Assembly (NCBI GenBank): GCA_015058045.1
Contig: SVDC01000026.1
Coordinates: 8,180 to 56,055 of the forward strand
DNA length: 47,876 nt
From: Cellulosilyticum sp.
GTDB taxonomy: Bacteria > Bacillota > Clostridia > Lachnospirales > Cellulosilyticaceae
Reading direction: 5' to 3'
A model generated the notes under the pieces. It did not search any database. It worked only from the letters and a program-made list of their open reading frames with translations, and was not told where the DNA came from. The position numbers and the translations under genes are program-made. Numbering within the stretch: position 1 is the first letter of the stretch; the number at the start of each line of letters is the position of its first letter. Below are positions 25,181 to 34,578 of this stretch, piece by piece.

Positions 25181-26203
25181 TTAAATAATATATTTTACGT
25201 CCTTATAAGGGAAAAGGTCATCTAATTCTTTGGTAAAAAAAGCTTTCATATCGGCGAGCTGTTCTTTAGGGTAAACATATTTTCCGTATCCAAATTGCCC
25301 ATATTTAAAGCTTCGTTCCTCCTCGGTCATAGGAAGAGAGGTTTCGGGAAAGATTTGAGTAATCCGATTTTTAGCTCGTAAAGTGTAGCGATGAGAAATA
25401 ACTTCAAAAATAATGGGATGAGGTGGTTTTTCAGGAAGTTCATGCTTAAGGTTTACAAGTAAATCATGATACTCTTCTTTCCAATTAGGATACATAAAGA
25501 CAGGGGCAATAATAAACCCTACTGGATAGCCGCTACGAGAAACTTTACTGCTAGCTTCAATACGAAGTTTGCTAGAGGCAGTGGCATGTTCATAAGTATT
25601 AATGATATAAGGTGTATTAAGAGAAAAACGAATTTCTGTATGCCCATTATGCTTTAAATCAAGTAAGCCATCTACATCATTATATTTACTCACAAAACGA
25701 AAACGTGTATAGTCCCGTTCACCAAAGTAAGTAATACATTTGGCAAGTGAGTGAGTAAGTGGTTCAACAGCTAGTGAGTCGGAAGTTGCCGCGCCTTCGA
25801 AGATGGTTTTATGAGGCAATCGTTCCTGAGCATATTTTTCAGCTTGTGCCAAAATTTCATCCACATTAACATGCACTCTAACAAAAGGCTTATCACCAAG
25901 CTGAGTATTGAGATAACAATATTCGCATTGCCCCATACAGCCACTAACAAGTGGAAGTTGATAGTGAGCAGAAGGTTTACAAGATTGAAATTTTAAACTT
26001 TTTTTAATACCAACGACAAGCGTTTGCTTTCCATGGCGATACATTTGGGATAAATCATCACCCGGTATATGTGTTTTTACACGATTAGTTGCAGCTTCAA
26101 AAATCTCAACTTTAGGATCTTGAGTAAATCGTGTATATAGCTCTTGCCCTAAAGGATAATCCAAGGCACCTTTTTCAAAAATAACACGTTTAGGGATAAA
26201 CAT
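25181..26203 (-). CDS. splB: Spore photoproduct lyase
   Basis: 340 residues from ATG at 26203, chosen for ribosome site AAAGGAT and the family start MFIPKRVIFEKGALDYPLGQ; the longer frame has no ribosome site. It is a radical SAM enzyme that reverses the UV thymine dimer of spores (5-thyminyl-5,6-dihydrothymine) at germination. The cluster motif CMGQCEYC is present (Cys89, 93, 96), with the family motif YCYLNTQLGDKPFVRVHVNV. In the segment FEGAATSD, residue 139 is Ala where the Bacillus enzyme, from memory, has its H-donor Cys (about 141). Cys75, in KFQSCKPS, is extra. This indicates a spore former. Confidence 0.93.
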   Translation of the reverse strand: MFIPKRVIFEKGALDYPLGQELYTRFTQDPKVEIFEAATNRVKTHIPGDDLSQMYRHGKQTLVVGIKKSLKFQSCKPSAHYQLPLVSGCMGQCEYCYLNTQLGDKPFVRVHVNVDEILAQAEKYAQERLPHKTIFEGAATSDSLAVEPLTHSLAKCITYFGERDYTRFRFVSKYNDVDGLLDLKHNGHTEIRFSLNTPYIINTYEHATASSKLRIEASSKVSRSGYPVGFIIAPVFMYPNWKEEYHDLLVNLKHELPEKPPHPIIFEVISHRYTLRAKNRITQIFPETSLPMTEEERSFKYGQFGYGKYVYPKEQLADMKAFFTKELDDLFPYKDVKYII

Positions 26204-26256
26204 AATCGAAATCCTTTCTAAATAAAAGATAAACTTAGTTTTCCTTGTAAAAAAGA

Positions 26257-26263
26257 TAGTATG
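26257..26263 (-). promoter_or_regulatory. Possible forespore sigma-G-type -10 element of splB
   Basis: CATACTA on the minus strand (26263-26257), 54 bases before the splB ATG, equals the sigma-G -10 consensus. No good sigma-G -35 (TGAATA-like) lies 17-18 bases upstream, so this is tentative. splB is sigma-G dependent in Bacillus subtilis. Confidence 0.35.
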
Positions 26264-26332
26264 CACTAGCCTATAAAAGCGACTAGAATAAAAATATTTA
26301 TAAAAATACAATGAAAATGGTTATCAAAATTA

Positions 26333-26361
26333 TTGACAGACAATTAGAGATCTGATAATAT
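26333..26361 (+). promoter_or_regulatory. Promoter of eno
   Basis: TTGACA (26333-26338), 17-base spacer, TAATAT (26356-26361). Predicted leader is about 150 bases. Confidence 0.65.
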
Positions 26362-26420
26362 ATAAATAAGATTTAACAATTTAACAATACAAGAGATGGG
26401 TAATCATCAAACTACTTCAT

Positions 26421-27794
<1,374 letters not shown>

Positions 27795-27848
27795 GAAGTA
27801 AACTAGTATCATTAAATTAGATTTGTAAAATATAGACCCTATTTAACA

Positions 27849-27906
27849 AATATATAAAACAAAAGAGCACTTTCTCATGAGAAAGTGCTCTTTTGTTTTA
27901 TATATT
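27849..27906. terminator. Bidirectional terminator, perfect 58-bp palindrome
   Basis: Every base from 27849 to 27906 pairs with its mirror position about a centre at 27877/27878. The core is AGAGCACTTTCTC/GAGAAAGTGCTCT with flanking A and T runs. It separates convergent eno and the ABC-F gene. Confidence 0.9.
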
Positions 27907-27917
27907 CCATTTATGAA

Positions 27918-29858
27918 CTATAATTGTTCACTAAGAGATTCCCATTCTTCGTAAAGACTTGAAATCTTTACAGTTAAATCTTCTTTTTCTTGTAAGAAGT
28001 CTTTACTTCTTTCAAAGTCGCTATAGATTTCTTCAAGACAAAGTTGGTCATCAATATAAGCAACGCGTTCTTCAGCTTCACTAATGGCTTCTTCAACTTT
28101 AGAGAGTTGATTTTGAATACGTCTTATTCTAGTTTGTTCTTCTTTTTGTTTTTGACGGTCTAATTTAGCTGAAGATGCAGCTTCTAGCGGTGTAGGTGCT
28201 GATTCAATAGAGGTCATTGGAGAAAGTGATTTAGAAGTGCTTTCAGTTTTAGTTATTTCTAATTCTTTTTTCTTTTCTACATAGTAATCATAGTCACCTA
28301 GGTATTCTTTAGTACCCATATGAGACATTTCAATAATCTTACTAGCTGTTTGATTAATGAAGTAACGGTCATGAGATACATACAGAACAGTACCTTCATA
28401 ATTTAAAATAGCACTTTCTAGAATTTCTTTAGAAAGAATATCTAAGTGATTTGTCGGTTCATCTAGGATAAGGAAGTTGGCATTAGAAAGCATAATCTTA
28501 GCAAGAGCCACGCGGCCACGTTCACCACCACTTAAAGAGCTAATAGGTTTAAAGACATCTTCTCCAGTAAAAAGAAAGGCAGCAAGTACATTACGAATTT
28601 CTCCGTTTTTAAGTTCTGGAAAAGCAGATTGAATTTCTTCCATAATGGTATTACTCGTATCTAATGTAGAATGTTCTTGATCGTAGTAACCAATCATAAC
28701 ATTGCTACCCAATTTAAAAGAGCCAGTAGTTGGCTGCATTTTACCAAGAAGCATACGAAATACGGTTGTCTTACCGACACCATTAGGTCCAACTAAAGCA
28801 ACCTTATCTCCTTTTTTTATAGACATACACATGTTTTCAAAAAGTATGGCATCATCAAAGGATTTAGAAAGATGATCTGTAAAGAGTACATCATTGCCAC
28901 TTACAATACGAGGGGTAAGAGTAAGTTGCATTGGTTTATTATCGATCATTGGCATATCCATGACTTCGATTTTATCAAGTGCCTTTTCACGGCTTCTTGC
29001 ACGCTTAATAGATTTCTCTCTATTGAATTGTTTAAGCTTAGAAATAACAGCTTGTTGATGTGCAATTTCTTTTTGTTGCTTTTCAAAGTGTTTTAGTGCT
29101 ACTTCGTATTCTTTCTCACTTTTGAGCATATAATCACTATAGTTTCCACCATAAACAAAACTACGTCCAAATTCTAAGTGAATAACTTTGGTAACAATTT
29201 TATCTAAGAAATAGCGGTCATGGGAAATAATAAGAACAGCACCTTTGTAATTTCTAAGAAAACCTTCCAACCATTCAATTGCTTCAATATCTAAGTGGTT
29301 AGTAGGCTCATCTAGAAGAAGTAGGGTAGGTTCTTGTAAGAGGAGTTTACCAAGTGCAACACGGTTTTTTTGTCCTCCAGAAAGAATAGAAATTGGTTTG
29401 TCATAGACACTTTCTTCAAAGCCTAATCCTTTAAGAACACCTTTTACAAGACTCTTATACTCATAACCTTTTTTTGATTCAAATTCGATACGTAGTTTAT
29501 CATAGTTATTGATTAGGTCCATGGATGAAGTTTTGGCAATTTCATTCTCCATCTCATGAAGTTTTTCTTCTAAAGAAATGACTTCATCAAAGACACTTAA
29601 GAGCTCTTCATAAACTGTACGCTCAGATGATAAATCCATATGTTGTTTAAGATAACCAATTTGACAATCTTTACTACAAGTAACGATTCCCTGATCTGGG
29701 TCAAGTTCTTTGGTTAAGATTTTAAGTAGAGTTGTTTTACCCGCACCGTTATTACCTATTAAAGCAACCTTTTCATGTTCCTCAATATGAAAAGAAATAT
29801 TTTTTAGTACTTCTTTATCAATAAATGTTTTCTGTATATTGCTACATGAAATAATCAT
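27918..29858 (-). CDS. ABC-F family ATPase (YdiF/Uup-type translation factor)
   Basis: 646 residues with two ABC domains and no membrane segments. Domain 1 has Walker A GNNGAGKTTLLK, signature LSGGQKNRVALG and Walker B LLLLDEPTNHLD. Domain 2 has GPNGVGKTTVF, LSGGERGRVALA and LILDEPTNHLD. The P-site interaction linker (about 240-320) is Lys/Arg-rich. A C-terminal coiled coil (about 560-646) resembles Uup/YdiF. ABC-F proteins act on stalled ribosomes; some give antibiotic resistance. The short linker and the size near 640 favour a housekeeping translation factor over a resistance protein, but the subfamily is not certain. Confidence 0.92.
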   Translation of the reverse strand: MIISCSNIQKTFIDKEVLKNISFHIEEHEKVALIGNNGAGKTTLLKILTKELDPDQGIVTCSKDCQIGYLKQHMDLSSERTVYEELLSVFDEVISLEEKLHEMENEIAKTSSMDLINNYDKLRIEFESKKGYEYKSLVKGVLKGLGFEESVYDKPISILSGGQKNRVALGKLLLQEPTLLLLDEPTNHLDIEAIEWLEGFLRNYKGAVLIISHDRYFLDKIVTKVIHLEFGRSFVYGGNYSDYMLKSEKEYEVALKHFEKQQKEIAHQQAVISKLKQFNREKSIKRARSREKALDKIEVMDMPMIDNKPMQLTLTPRIVSGNDVLFTDHLSKSFDDAILFENMCMSIKKGDKVALVGPNGVGKTTVFRMLLGKMQPTTGSFKLGSNVMIGYYDQEHSTLDTSNTIMEEIQSAFPELKNGEIRNVLAAFLFTGEDVFKPISSLSGGERGRVALAKIMLSNANFLILDEPTNHLDILSKEILESAILNYEGTVLYVSHDRYFINQTASKIIEMSHMGTKEYLGDYDYYVEKKKELEITKTESTSKSLSPMTSIESAPTPLEAASSAKLDRQKQKEEQTRIRRIQNQLSKVEEAISEAEERVAYIDDQLCLEEIYSDFERSKDFLQEKEDLTVKISSLYEEWESLSEQL

Positions 29859-29934
29859 AAATATCCTCCTTAAAGCATTACCTCTATTGTATCAAAAAAA
29901 TATTTAAATTAAAAGGAAGAGACAAGATACGACA

Positions 29935-29964
29935 TTGACAAAAAAAAAACTAAAATGCTATACT
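29935..29964 (+). promoter_or_regulatory. Promoter of rex
   Basis: TTGACA (29935-29940), 18-base spacer, TATACT (29959-29964) with an extended TGC just before it. Confidence 0.75.
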
Positions 29965-30001
29965 AAAATTAATATATCTTATGGTAAAAGGAGATGAGAA
30001 C

Positions 30002-30658
30002 GTGGCAGAAGAAAGAAAGATATCCATGGCAGTCGTTAGACGATTACCACGTTATTATAGATATCTGGGTGAACTATTGCAAAAAGGTGTTAACAAGATT
30101 TCATCTCGTGAATTAAGTGAGAAAATGAATGTCACAGCATCACAAATCCGTCAAGATCTTAACAACTTTGGTGGATTTGGACAACAAGGATATGGATATA
30201 ATGTAGAGTACTTATATGAAGAGATTGGGAAGATTCTGGGATTACATCAGAACTACAAAATGATTATTGTTGGTGTAGGTAATTTAGGACAAGCTATTGC
30301 AAATTCTAATTCTTTTAGTAGAAGAGGCTTTAAATTAGTAGGATTATTTGATGTAAACCCAAAATTAATTGGTATGAGTATTCATGGTGTGGAAGTCATG
30401 GATGTTGACCGTATGGAGCAATTTGTTAAAGAGAATGGTGTAGAAATTGCTATTCTGACTATGCCAAAAACACGTGTTAAAGAAACAGCAGAGAAACTAG
30501 CACAGTGGGGAATAAAAGGACTTTGGAACTTTTCACCAGTTGATTTATTCTTACCAGAAAATGTCCAAGTGGAAAATGTTCATCTTTCACATTCATTAAT
30601 GACGCTGGCGTATATGATTAGTGAAGCAAAAATAGAAGAAGAAAAAGAACGTCATTAA
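30002..30658 (+). CDS. rex: Redox-sensing transcriptional repressor Rex
   Basis: 218 residues from GTG at 30002, chosen because AAAAGGAG lies 8 bases upstream; an ATG 21 bases earlier has no ribosome site. The N-terminal winged helix (AVVRRLPRYYRYLGELLQ ... SSRELSEKMNVTASQIRQDL) binds DNA. The C-terminal Rossmann domain has the NAD(H) motif GVGNLGQAIAN and the LFDVNP strand end. Rex represses fermentation and respiration genes and leaves DNA when NADH is high. No Rex palindrome was seen at its own promoter. It is followed by a hairpin terminator. Confidence 0.96.
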   Translation: MAEERKISMAVVRRLPRYYRYLGELLQKGVNKISSRELSEKMNVTASQIRQDLNNFGGFGQQGYGYNVEYLYEEIGKILGLHQNYKMIIVGVGNLGQAIANSNSFSRRGFKLVGLFDVNPKLIGMSIHGVEVMDVDRMEQFVKENGVEIAILTMPKTRVKETAEKLAQWGIKGLWNFSPVDLFLPENVQVENVHLSHSLMTLAYMISEAKIEEEKERH

Positions 30659-30668
30659 TACAAAAAGA

Positions 30669-30727
30669 AAGGAGTTCATTTATCTAAATCAAATGATTTA
30701 AGGTAAATGGACTTCTTACTTTTTAAG
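30669..30727 (+). terminator. Terminator after rex
   Basis: Long stem around AAGGAGTTCATTTA / TAAATGGACTTCTT with inner CTAAATC/GATTTAAGG pairs and loop AAAT, followed by ACTTTTT. There is one bulge within the stem. Confidence 0.75.
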
Positions 30728-30864
30728 CAAAAAGAATAGAATTTTAGATACTATGCTTAGTTTTATTCATAATATAAAATAGGGATGATAAAATATAGGA
30801 TATAATCTGAACTTATAGAAGAGACGAAATAAATAGAGGAAAAATGTATATAGGGGGTGAGATA

Positions 30865-31551
30865 ATGTTTGGTTTTAAAAATAAAGTGCGCAAAGTCATT
30901 ATCAACAATGAAGAGGTTACAGGAGTTAAAGTAAAAAATACAAATATTGATTTAAAGAAAGATTATGTAGCAAGTATTATAAGAACAAAGAAACTTCCTA
31001 TTGTTTTATTAGATCCACTATGGCATACAGTAAAAGAACACATTAAAAGCAAGAAGATCGATGTAGCAGAGAAACAATTACAGGAACTTTTAAAGGAACA
31101 GGGAAGATTAAATACAGATTATAAAGAATATACGGCTATTAAGCAAAACTTTTTAAAAGATATTCTAGTGGTGAGTAATAAAGCACAAGAAGAAAATGAT
31201 TCTGAAGCTTTAGAAGAACTAGATAGATTACATCAAACAACATTAGGTGCTAATCAGAAGTTAGATGAAATTGAAAGACGTTTAGAGGAAGTTGAACAAG
31301 AGATTGATGAGAAGAATAAGGAAATCATATCTGAAATGATCGCAGTAGGGTATAGCTATATTGAAAACTACAAGGAACAAAATGAGAGACTCGAAACAGA
31401 AATTGCTATTCTAAGAGAAGAAATGCTTAGAAAAACCAATCAGAAAAAAGAAGGTGATGCTTTTTTAAAGGAAATTTACAATTATCTTCATAGTATTGTT
31501 GGTAGAGAGCAAATTGAGATATTAGATAAAGCACTAGGAGATAAAAATTAA
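30865..31551 (+). CDS. Coiled-coil protein of unknown function
   Basis: 228 residues from ATG at 30865, chosen because AGGGGGTGA lies just upstream; an in-frame ATG 21 bases earlier would place this ribosome site inside the gene. No family recognised. From about residue 60 to 215 it is Glu/Lys/Leu-rich with heptad spacing (EALEELDRLHQ, KLDEIERRLEEVEQEIDEKNKEI), a long coiled coil. There is no signal peptide or membrane segment. It is first in a + strand run with acpS 2 bases after its stop, probably co-transcribed. Confidence 0.78.
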   Translation: MFGFKNKVRKVIINNEEVTGVKVKNTNIDLKKDYVASIIRTKKLPIVLLDPLWHTVKEHIKSKKIDVAEKQLQELLKEQGRLNTDYKEYTAIKQNFLKDILVVSNKAQEENDSEALEELDRLHQTTLGANQKLDEIERRLEEVEQEIDEKNKEIISEMIAVGYSYIENYKEQNERLETEIAILREEMLRKTNQKKEGDAFLKEIYNYLHSIVGREQIEILDKALGDKN

Positions 31552-31553
31552 AA

Positions 31554-31973
31554 ATGATTATAGGTATTGGCACGGATATTATTGAGATTCATAGAATTGA
31601 AAATGCAATAGGTAAAACGAAAAGCTTTTTTGACAAAGTTTATACAGATGAAGAGAAAGCCTATTATACCAAGAAGCATAAAAAAGTAGAAACACTAGCA
31701 GGCTTATTTGCGGCTAAGGAAGCTGTGAGTAAGGCCCTAGGAACAGGGTTTAAAAGTTTTGGTATGAGAGATATTGAAGTTATTCCTAATAATTTAGGAA
31801 AGCCAGAAGTATATCTGTATGGTCCGGCTAAAGAACTTGCTGAAAAAATGGGTATTTCCAAGGTGCATATGAGTATTTCTCACTGTCAAACTTATGCTAC
31901 AGCATTTGCAATTGCCGAGGGAGGCGAAATAAGTGGAATTATTAACACCAGCTCAAATGCAAGAAATAGATAA
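31554..31973 (+). CDS. acpS: Holo-[acyl-carrier-protein] synthase
   Basis: 139 residues. It transfers phosphopantetheine from CoA to the ACP Ser (acpP at 11422). Motifs: IGIGTDIIEIHRIE with the metal-binding Asp, FAAKEAVSKALGTGF with the Glu/Lys pair, and a C-terminal HMSISHCQTYATAFAIAE. It is about 15 residues longer than usual; the extra tail lies in a 41-base overlap with nnr. The ribosome site is the AGGAG about 12 bases upstream. Confidence 0.95.
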   Translation: MIIGIGTDIIEIHRIENAIGKTKSFFDKVYTDEEKAYYTKKHKKVETLAGLFAAKEAVSKALGTGFKSFGMRDIEVIPNNLGKPEVYLYGPAKELAEKMGISKVHMSISHCQTYATAFAIAEGGEISGIINTSSNARNR

Positions 31974-33465
31974 AAGAGCCATAAAAGAGTATCTGATACC
32001 TAGCATGCTACTTATGGAGCATGCTGCTTATCAGATTTTTTCTTATATAAAAGATGAGTATGATGGAAATAAAGTCATTATTGTATGTGGTCCTGGCAAT
32101 AATGGAGGAGATGGTTTAGCGTTAGCTAGACAGCTTGTTATTTGGACAAGATGTAAAGTAAAGGTTATTATGACCGGTGTTTCAGATTCTTTAACACAAG
32201 ATGGACAAGTGTATTATATAGTTTGCCAAAATATGGGCATAGACATAATACAGATGGTGGAAGATAATAAAGAAGAAGTTCTAAGACAAATTCATGATGC
32301 AGATGTGATTGTAGATGCCTTATTTGGAACGGGACTTACAAGGCCCATCAAAGGAGTTTATAAGGAGATTATAGAGTGGATTAATGAAAGTCCTGGAAAA
32401 GTAATTAGTATTGATATTCCATCAGGAATAGATGGACTTACGGGGCAAATACAAGGTGTGTGTGTTCAGGCTAATGTCACAATTACTTTTGTAAGACCTA
32501 AATTAGGATTGTATTTATATCCCGCTATCCTGTATACTGGAGAAGTGAGGGTGGAAAAAATTGGAATACCTGAAAAGCTTATTGAGAGTACCGAAGTAAA
32601 CTTTTTCTCTATTGAAAAAGAAGAAATGAGAAAGTTACTTCCTCTAAGACCAATAAGAAGTAATAAGGGAAGCTTTGGAAAGGTTTTAACAATTGGTGGT
32701 TCACTAGGAATGGCAGGGGCGATAACCTTAACCAGTATGGCCGCATATAAAGTTGGGTGTGGTACTGTTACAACAGTTGTACCAAGATGTATAATTGAAA
32801 TAATGCAGCAAAAGCTTACAGAAGCAATGGCAATTGGTCTTGAGGACAATAATGGCTATTTTAGTAAGAATGCAGCAAAGCAATTAAAAACAATCTTATC
32901 CAATTATCATATAGTTACGATAGGCCCAGGTATTGGAAGGAATAAAGAAATTTTATCTTTATTAATAGAAGTCATTGAAAGTGATAAGCCGTGCATCATA
33001 GATGCAGATGCACTTTATTATTTGTCAGAAGTATTAGAACTTCTTAAGGTACGTAAAGCACCGACTATTATAACACCACATCCAGGAGAGATGGCTAGAT
33101 TAGTAGGTGTAAATATAGAAGATATATTAAAAGACCCTCTTAAATATGCAGTAGACTTTGCAAAAAAGTTTAATACAATAACTGTATTAAAATTAGAAAA
33201 AACGGTGATAGCTGATACAACTGGAGTCATATATATTAATAGATACGGCAATTCAGGATTAGCAAAAGGTGGTAGTGGTGATACATTAACCGGTATTATT
33301 ACAGGGCTCTTAGCACAGCGAATGTCAGCTATTGATGCAGCAAAGTTGGGTGTTTATTTACAAACAAGAGCAGCAGATTTAGCAAGAGATTCTATGTCAG
33401 AGTATAGTTTTTTGGCAAGTGATGTGATTCACTTTTTGAGTAATACTTTTTTGGAATTGACTTAG
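31933..33465 (+). CDS. nnr: Bifunctional NAD(P)H-hydrate epimerase / ADP-dependent dehydratase
   Basis: 510 residues. Start is GTG at 31933 (ELLTPAQMQEIDKRAI), inside acpS, with GGAGGCG upstream. Domain 1 (about 1-215) is the YjeF-N epimerase: GPGNNGGDGLALARQL and VDALFGTGLTRPIKG. Domain 2 (about 225-505) is the ATP/ADP-dependent dehydratase: KGSFGKVLTIGGSLGMAGA, TPHPGEMARL and the Gly-rich LAKGGSGDTLTGIITGLLAQ. Together they repair hydrated NADH and NADPH. It is commonly next to acpS and alr in Firmicutes. Confidence 0.95.
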   Translation: MELLTPAQMQEIDKRAIKEYLIPSMLLMEHAAYQIFSYIKDEYDGNKVIIVCGPGNNGGDGLALARQLVIWTRCKVKVIMTGVSDSLTQDGQVYYIVCQNMGIDIIQMVEDNKEEVLRQIHDADVIVDALFGTGLTRPIKGVYKEIIEWINESPGKVISIDIPSGIDGLTGQIQGVCVQANVTITFVRPKLGLYLYPAILYTGEVRVEKIGIPEKLIESTEVNFFSIEKEEMRKLLPLRPIRSNKGSFGKVLTIGGSLGMAGAITLTSMAAYKVGCGTVTTVVPRCIIEIMQQKLTEAMAIGLEDNNGYFSKNAAKQLKTILSNYHIVTIGPGIGRNKEILSLLIEVIESDKPCIIDADALYYLSEVLELLKVRKAPTIITPHPGEMARLVGVNIEDILKDPLKYAVDFAKKFNTITVLKLEKTVIADTTGVIYINRYGNSGLAKGGSGDTLTGIITGLLAQRMSAIDAAKLGVYLQTRAADLARDSMSEYSFLASDVIHFLSNTFLELT

Positions 33466-33490
33466 TTAAAGCATATAAGGGGGGAAGTAT

Positions 33491-33940
33491 ATGCGTGCCA
33501 AAGATGTCATGATAAAGAATGTTATTTTTATCAAAAAAGAAGATAAATTGGAAGAAATCATTAGTGTTTTAATGCAAAATCATGTAAGTGGTGTACCTGT
33601 TCTTGATAAAGAGAACCATTTGGTTGGTATGGTAACAGAGAAAGATTTAGTAACCAAAGAGAAGGGATTAAATATTTCGTCATATATGGAGTTTATGGCG
33701 AGTATATTTTTTATAGATGGGAAACTGCTTAGAAGTGTCAATAAGAAGAAAATTGAGACGTTAACGGCAGCAGATGTGATGTCTACACCCGTATATGCTG
33801 TGCATTTAGAAGCTACTATAGAAGAAATCGTTTCATTAATGATGAATAGACACATAAACCGAATTCCAGTTATTGATAAGGAGAATAAGCTGGTAGGAAT
33901 CATTGGGAGAAATGACCTACTTCCCATACTCATTAAGTAG
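33491..33940 (+). CDS. Protein with two CBS domains
   Basis: 149 residues made of a CBS pair with nothing else. CBS1 begins VMIKNVIFIKKEDKLEEIISVLMQNHVSGVPVLD (LVGMVTEKDL); CBS2 begins VMSTPVYAVHLEATIEEIVSLMMNRHINRIPVID (LVGIIGRNDL). Such proteins bind adenine nucleotides and sense energy state or bind partner enzymes. It is between nnr and the GerS-like gene, with short gaps (25 and 11 bases), in the same transcription unit. The partner is unknown. Confidence 0.93.
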   Translation: MRAKDVMIKNVIFIKKEDKLEEIISVLMQNHVSGVPVLDKENHLVGMVTEKDLVTKEKGLNISSYMEFMASIFFIDGKLLRSVNKKKIETLTAADVMSTPVYAVHLEATIEEIVSLMMNRHINRIPVIDKENKLVGIIGRNDLLPILIK

Positions 33941-33951
33941 GGGGATTTAGA

Positions 33952-34539
33952 ATGCAAATAAAAAAGCTTGTTTTGGTGAGTTTTTTGCTAGTTATGACAC
34001 TCGTTTTTTATGGCTGTAATTTAAAAGGAAAAGCAAATAGTACATCCGCTGATTTTTTTAAAGATCTTAATCAGTATGAAGCAAATGTAACAGTTACTTT
34101 TTTAAAGGATAAACAGCCTAATACAATAAAAATGAAACAAATAGCAAAAACAGATGGTACGTATGAAATGACTGTTCTAGGTCCAGAGCATTTGAAAGAC
34201 GTAAAAATGACATGTGATGGGCAGAGGGTTTTGGAGTATTATCCAAGTATCAATCGGACGGTAGAACAACAAATGAGTAAAGCACAAAATGAAATACTAC
34301 TGACAAGTTTTGCAAAGAGATATATGACTAATGAAAATATAAAAAAACAGGAAACCCAGTTAGATGGTAAAAAGATGATTACATATGAAATGTCTATTGA
34401 AGGAGATTTCAAGTATTTATCAAAAGAAAAGATATGGTTGGAGGAGAAAAACCTAACGCCTGTGCAAATGGTTCTATACGATGATGAAGGGAATATAACG
34501 ATTGAAGTTATATACAACGATTTTAAATACAATTTTTAG
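33952..34539 (+). CDS. GerS-like / LolA-fold lipoprotein
   Basis: 195 residues with signal peptide and lipobox VFYGC (Cys22), so a lipid-anchored outer-face protein. The rest is a beta-rich LolA/LolB-type fold, seen as paired strands such as YEANVTVTFLKDKQPNTIKM and KIWLEEKNLTPVQMVLYDDEGN. In Clostridioides difficile the germination lipoprotein GerS lies in an operon just before alr2 (followed by mazE and mazF), and GerS is needed for CwlD cortex processing. The same order here (lipoprotein, alr, mazE-like, mazF) makes this a good GerS candidate, but that assignment is by context. No cwlD lies in the window. Confidence 0.75.
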   Translation: MQIKKLVLVSFLLVMTLVFYGCNLKGKANSTSADFFKDLNQYEANVTVTFLKDKQPNTIKMKQIAKTDGTYEMTVLGPEHLKDVKMTCDGQRVLEYYPSINRTVEQQMSKAQNEILLTSFAKRYMTNENIKKQETQLDGKKMITYEMSIEGDFKYLSKEKIWLEEKNLTPVQMVLYDDEGNITIEVIYNDFKYNF

Positions 34540-34578
34540 GACGAATGGGAAGAAAAACTTCTTCTCAGGGAGGTTAAA

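Noticed and set aside
26370..26390. TTAACAA repeats like Rex half-sites before eno
   Set aside because: The copies are direct, not inverted, and lack the TTGTTAA-N4-TTAACAA layout.
30844..30864. Earlier ATG for the coiled-coil protein
   Set aside because: It would place the strong AGGGGGTGA ribosome site inside the coding region; the ATG after that site is preferred.
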